Shown one piece after another: positions 60,723-64,000 of a DNA stretch of 64,000 nucleotides; position 1 is the stretch's first letter, and each line of letters begins with the position of its first letter. The DNA lies in assembly GCA_036419695.1 (NCBI GenBank), contig CP143946.1, positions 1,448,001 to 1,512,000 on the forward strand, written 5' to 3'. The translations under genes and the position numbers were made by a program. The stretch is from [Clostridium] symbiosum (GTDB lineage Bacteria > Bacillota > Clostridia > Lachnospirales > Lachnospiraceae). The notes beneath the pieces were generated by a model. It was not told the origin of the DNA and ran no database searches. It was given only the letters and a program-made list of their open reading frames with translations.

Positions 60723-61327
60723 GCAGAGAGAGAAAAATGCAGCCAGACTGTAGAAAGGAAGCCAGGAAAAAACAGTCCACACGGCAGCTGATCAACACAA
60801 AGGCAATCACGGAGTACAGCCTGGAGACGTATCAGGGGGAGCAGCTGGTGTATTTTATGATTCGCCCTACCAATCTGTCAGTTCTATCGGACGCCAGTGT
60901 GGGAGCCAGAATCTATGCGCTGATGAATGTGCTGAAAGGGGTGGCAGAGATTGAAATCCTCTGTTTAAACAGCCGAGAAAATTTTGAGGAGAACAAAAGT
61001 TTTCTGCGGAAACGGGCGGAAGAAGAGCGCAACCCGGTAATCCGGAGACTGCTGGAACAGGACCAGGTATTTCTGGACCGGATTCAGATTCAGATGGCTA
61101 CGGCCCGTGAATTTTTAATCCTGATCCGGCTGCGGGAGGAGAAGGGAAAAGAGATGTTCTCCTTCTTAGACCGCATCGAAAAGTCCCTGAAGGAGCAGGG
61201 GTTCGAGGTGAAACGGGCGGGAGAGGAGGATATCAAACGGATTCTGGCTGTGTATTATGAACAGAATGTGACCAGTGAAAAGTTTGAGGACTTTGACGGG
61301 CAGCGCTGGATCATACCAAATGATTAA
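60719..61327 (+). CDS. Conserved conjugation-associated cytosolic protein
   Basis: 202 residues, ATG at 60719 coupled to the previous stop. A basic start is followed by EYSLETYQGEQLVYFMIRPT and NLSVLSDASVGARIYALMNV, which resembles the N-terminal domain of VirB4/TraC-like ATPases, then a helical region with EERNPVIRRLLEQDQVFLDR. No Walker motifs are present. It may be the first half of a split VirB4 or a separate accessory; the VirB4 ATPase that should follow is not in the window. Confidence 0.6.
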   Translation: MSRERKMQPDCRKEARKKQSTRQLINTKAITEYSLETYQGEQLVYFMIRPTNLSVLSDASVGARIYALMNVLKGVAEIEILCLNSRENFEENKSFLRKRAEEERNPVIRRLLEQDQVFLDRIQIQMATAREFLILIRLREEKGKEMFSFLDRIEKSLKEQGFEVKRAGEEDIKRILAVYYEQNVTSEKFEDFDGQRWIIPND

Positions 61328-61370
61328 TTCATGAAAAAGAATGTTGTGTTATGTTAGGAGGAAGCGAATC

Positions 61371-61925
61371 ATGGGATGCTGGGGAATAACCGCATTTGAA
61401 TCAGATGCAGGGTTGGACGCTGTAGGGTTTATCCGAGAAACGATGTTAAAGGATGGCAGAATGGAGTTGGGGGAAATCATTAAGGCCATACAGAAGGATG
61501 CGTGGAATGCGCCGCCGGAGGCTTCTGAGGGCGTACCCCATACCAGTCCGATGGCGCTGGCAGAAATAATCGTGAAATTTCTTGATGGGGATAGTGAGGG
61601 GATGGATAACGGCTGGGATGACGTGCCGGAGCGTAAGTTTGGCAATATTACCTCGTTTACCGCATCCAGAGAATCCCTTCAATGGCTTCGGGATTATATT
61701 TCAGACTCATTGAAGTATGCGAGGGAGAACGCAGTAAACGGAATTAATTGGGGTGGATGGTTCGAAAAACGGTATTGGATTGGCTGGCAGAACCATATGG
61801 AAAAGCTGGTCAACCGTCTTGATGAGCTCCTATCTTCTGGTGAAAACTGTATGGAGTTGGTTCCTTTGCAGTGTACGAATGAAGAAAAGAACCACCCGGT
61901 GATGGGGAACCACTCATTGGAGTGA
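61371..61925 (+). CDS. DUF4259 protein
   Basis: 184 residues; ATG at 61371 after TAGGAGGAAGCG. The start MGCWGITAFESDAGLD is the DUF4259 signature (MGxWGxxxFExDxAxD). The family is of unknown function and often lies among toxin or immunity genes. It follows the conjugation genes but is not coupled to them. Confidence 0.75.
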   Translation: MGCWGITAFESDAGLDAVGFIRETMLKDGRMELGEIIKAIQKDAWNAPPEASEGVPHTSPMALAEIIVKFLDGDSEGMDNGWDDVPERKFGNITSFTASRESLQWLRDYISDSLKYARENAVNGINWGGWFEKRYWIGWQNHMEKLVNRLDELLSSGENCMELVPLQCTNEEKNHPVMGNHSLE

Positions 61926-61998
61926 TAAAAGAGTCCAATGCTTTACACTTAACGGACGAGTGCGACTTGAAAAAAATCAGTTACCCGGTGGGCAAAGT

Positions 61999-62008
61999 GT
62001 GGTATACT
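61999..62008 (+). promoter_or_regulatory. Extended -10 promoter of the fic gene
   Basis: TGGTATACT at 62000-62008 is an extended -10 box 32 bases before the fic start; no good -35 box is at normal spacing. Confidence 0.4.
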
Positions 62009-62040
62009 CTGAATAATAGATGCAGGAAGGAATGGTAGTC

Positions 62041-62781
62041 ATGGATTTTGAACGATTGTTGAAGAAGAAAGAGCTTTACCAGCAGGGAAAAGAATACATT
62101 CCACAGATAACCGTTGCCAGCTATGAGCAGGCATTCGAGATAGAGTATACCCACAACTCCACCGCCATTGAGGGTAATACACTGACCTTAATTGAGACTA
62201 AGCTGGTGCTGGAGGATGGAATCTCCGTCGGCGGGAAGCAGCTGCGGGAGATTTATGAGCAGGTGAATCACCAGAAGGCATTCCGATACGTGAAGGACTG
62301 TATCACGAACGGCCTGGCTCTGGATGAGAAGATTGTGAAGGAGCTTCACGCCCTGCTGATAAGTAATATCATAATTGGCGGAGTTTACCGGAATGTGGAT
62401 GTTTATATTTCCGGTGCTAAACACACGCCTCCTTCTCCCAATGAAATGTACCGGCAGGTGAAGAATTTTTATGCCGAATTGGGATGGAGGGGGGATGTGT
62501 TGAATGCAATTGAACTGGCGGCGTGGACCCATGCGGAGTTTGTAAAAATCCATCCGTACCCGGATGGCAACGGCCGCATCTCCCGGCTGATCATGAATTA
62601 TCAGCTGATGGCAAAGGGATTTCTGCCGATTTCCATCGCCAAGGAGAACCGCCTGGATTACTTTAATACCCTGGAAGCCTATGCGGTGGAGGGGAATCTG
62701 TCCCCATTTGCCGATATGATAGCAGAACTGGAGGAACAGCAGCTGGAACGTTATATCGGTATGATTGAGCAGGGGAAATAG
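62041..62781 (+). CDS. Fic-domain protein (AMPylase type) with inhibitory helix
   Basis: 246 residues; ATG at 62041 with AAGGAATGG upstream. The active site HPYPDGNGRISR fits the Fic motif HxFxDGNGR, here with Tyr for Phe. An N-terminal inhibitory motif, STAIEGN (S/TxxxExx type), is in the same chain, as in class II Fic proteins that control themselves. It transfers AMP or a related group to a target protein. No separate antitoxin is seen. Confidence 0.9.
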   Translation: MDFERLLKKKELYQQGKEYIPQITVASYEQAFEIEYTHNSTAIEGNTLTLIETKLVLEDGISVGGKQLREIYEQVNHQKAFRYVKDCITNGLALDEKIVKELHALLISNIIIGGVYRNVDVYISGAKHTPPSPNEMYRQVKNFYAELGWRGDVLNAIELAAWTHAEFVKIHPYPDGNGRISRLIMNYQLMAKGFLPISIAKENRLDYFNTLEAYAVEGNLSPFADMIAELEEQQLERYIGMIEQGK

Positions 62782-62944
62782 TTGGGGCAGGAACTGTAAA
62801 TGTAGATAAGAGGAAGAAAACAGGTGTCGGGGAATGATGGATTGCCAGATGGAGATGCTTTTGGAAAAGCCAGGCTTTGTGATTGATTTTTCCCGCAGTA
62901 TTGTTAAAACGAGCAACAAATTAGAAGTTGTGGAGGCGAATACA

Positions 62945-63523
62945 GTGAGTAAAGAGTATGTTATCCCAGCCTGTTCTGGAATGAAAATTGATATTAAGCA
63001 AGGTCAAAGTATTACAGTTATTGATATTGAAGGCGGTCAAGTGGTGGATTTTTTTGCCGAAGTGACCGGAAATGTAAAAGAGTTTCTCTCAACCGGAGTG
63101 ACGATTGACTGTAACGAGTCTCTAAAACTAAATGTTGGCAGTATTATTTATACCAATTTATATCATCCCATGATGAAGGTACTTTCTGACGATGTGGGAG
63201 AACACGATTTGCTTCATCCATGCTGTCGACCGGAAATGTATGATTTCTTTTATCATAACGGCGAAGGACACCCGAACTGCTTTGATAATATCAATAAGGC
63301 GCTTGAAGAACAACGCGCCATTATTACACCTGTCAACTTATTCATGCACACGAAAATTAACGCTGATGGCAGTATTTTAGTGGAAGAACCGCTCTCCAAA
63401 GCAGGAGATAAAATTACATTGAAAGCTCTAATGGATCTTACATTGGGAGTTGCCGCTTGTAGTGTTTCCGAAAGTAAATGTAATAGTGGAAAATGTTCCC
63501 CAATTAAAATTGTTGTTGATTAG
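62945..63523 (+). CDS. DUF1989 (urea carboxylase-associated) family protein
   Basis: 192 residues from the GTG at 62945, which follows TGGAGGCG; an in-frame ATG at 62834 would add a 37-residue stretch (MLLEKPGFVIDFSRSIVKTS) that looks unrelated. The fold has IDIEGGQVVDFFAE, TNLYHPMMKVLSDDVGEHD, a Cys-rich LHPCCRPEMYD, and NLFMHTKINADG, all typical for DUF1989. The family is linked to urea or amine metabolism. Base use is more AT-rich than the ICE genes. Confidence 0.8.
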   Translation: MSKEYVIPACSGMKIDIKQGQSITVIDIEGGQVVDFFAEVTGNVKEFLSTGVTIDCNESLKLNVGSIIYTNLYHPMMKVLSDDVGEHDLLHPCCRPEMYDFFYHNGEGHPNCFDNINKALEEQRAIITPVNLFMHTKINADGSILVEEPLSKAGDKITLKALMDLTLGVAACSVSESKCNSGKCSPIKIVVD

Positions 63524-63579
63524 AGCAAATTGGAATTTATTTACATAATGTCATAAACTACTTGAAGTTTATTTTAGCA

Positions 63580-63608
63580 TTGACTTAAATAAAAAACAGT
63601 CATATAAT
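63580..63608 (+). promoter_or_regulatory. Promoter of the arsR-type gene
   Basis: TTGACT (63580-63585) and TATAAT (63603-63608) with a 17-base spacer, 33 bases before the start codon at 63642. A near-ideal housekeeping promoter. Confidence 0.82.
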
Positions 63609-63641
63609 TAAGCCATTACTAAAACAAAAGCAGGTGGCATT

Positions 63642-63968
63642 ATGGATACTGAAAGCATTATGAGAGTTTTAGGTGAACCGATGCGATACCGCATCTGGGC
63701 TTGCCTGCTAGAACGCAAACATTGCGTGCGCTCCCTCTCAAAAAAACTGGGTGTTAGCGAATCTGCAATTTCTCAGCACATGAAAGTCATGCGAGAAGTA
63801 GGATTAGTCTATGGAGAAAAGTACGGTTATCACACACATTATCTGCCGAACCAGGAAGCTGTTGATCAACTCCTTGAATCAGTCCAAAAGATGTGTGAGC
63901 AATCGCATAGATTAGATCGGGATATAACGGTCTGTCAATGTGAGTTTCGGAAGGAGAACGATAAATGA
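63642..63968 (+). CDS. ArsR-family transcriptional regulator
   Basis: 108-residue winged-helix repressor: VLGEPMRYRIWACLLERKHC, then the recognition helix LGVSESAISQHMKVMREVGL and the wing with GYHTHYLP. Cysteines at Cys16, Cys23 and the late CEQ/CQC group could bind a metal or thiol-reactive ligand. The last bases overlap the next ATG (ATGA), so the repressor and the following gene form one operon, as is usual for metal or permease operons. Confidence 0.88.
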   Translation: MDTESIMRVLGEPMRYRIWACLLERKHCVRSLSKKLGVSESAISQHMKVMREVGLVYGEKYGYHTHYLPNQEAVDQLLESVQKMCEQSHRLDRDITVCQCEFRKENDK

Positions 63969-64000
63969 GAATTCTTCCCGAACTGTTTTTGACCTTTGCA
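63965..64000 (+). CDS. Start of a gene cut by the window end
   Basis: ATG at 63965 overlaps the arsR-type stop codon; the 12 visible residues (MRILPELFLTFA) are hydrophobic toward the end and would suit a membrane protein such as a permease controlled by the regulator. Too short for identification. Confidence 0.5.
   Translation, partial: MRILPELFLTFA

Larger units (their letters stand above)
22812..61327. mobile_element. Integrative conjugative element (left end approximate; right end not defined)
   Basis: From about 22812 the gene content changes to small conserved element proteins, ArdA-like proteins, a D12 methylase, a SpoVG-like protein, a Tad pilus set and type IV secretion parts, all on the plus strand with overlapping ends. 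This layout is typical of ICEs in gut Clostridia. VirB4, the coupling protein, relaxase and the integrase are not seen; they may lie beyond 64000 or be lost. A Tn554-type transposon and a group II intron are inserted in it. Confidence 0.8.

Overview
The window looks like a chromosome of a moderately GC-rich, spore-forming, Gram-positive anaerobe of the Lachnospiraceae (Enterocloster/Clostridium clostridioforme-like). The grounds are the cdaA-cdaR pair, a sporulation protein of the YtvI type, a glnA-like gene followed by an ANTAR regulator, strong GGAGG ribosome sites with frequent GTG/TTG starts, and a conjugative element of a type common in gut Clostridia. This placement is an inference from gene content; there is no rRNA in the window.

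Bases 1-22400 are chromosomal. They hold c-di-AMP synthesis (cdaA, cdaR), the general PTS proteins (HPr-like protein, Enzyme I), a polysaccharide polymerase-like membrane protein, an aminotransferase, ytvI, an AraC regulator, and then a cluster of special interest: a DapF paralogue with both catalytic cysteines changed to serine, a glutamine synthetase homologue that has lost most metal ligands, an ANTAR antiterminator with a degenerate receiver domain, and an intact DapF. This 6 kb block is bracketed by two inverted copies (8525-9315 and 15491-16196) of a nested palindromic repeat element. Beyond it lie a cell-wall amidase, a tartrate/isopropylmalate-type dehydrogenase, a cytidylate kinase-like protein, a tRNA-Pro editing deacylase, a MATE exporter and rlmD.

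Bases about 22800-61330 are an integrative conjugative element (ICE). Its left part carries small conserved element proteins, two ArdA-like acidic proteins, a D12 adenine methylase, AbrB-type regulators and a YodL-domain protein. Its right part carries a complete Tad-type pilus assembly set (prepilin peptidase, CpaB, CpaE, CpaF/TadA, TadB, TadC, TadE-like proteins) followed by type IV secretion parts (pilin-like, VirB6/TrbL-like, PrgI/VirB3-like). VirB4, coupling protein and relaxase are not in the window.

Two insertions sit inside the ICE. A Tn554-type transposon of about 12 kb (31938-43938), with three tyrosine recombinases and a TnpC-like protein, lies in the 3' end of a small DUF6133-type gene between two copies of AGATGTTCA, so that the host frame is kept. 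Its cargo is one apparent six-gene defence operon: RloA/RloB followed by a type II CBASS (CD-NTase, Cap2, Cap3 and a two-TM SAVED effector). A group II intron with its maturase (54341-57073) splits a large secreted ICE protein; precise removal rejoins the frame.

The right end (61371-64000) carries DUF4259, Fic, DUF1989 and ArsR-type genes and may be ICE cargo or the flank of a decayed element.
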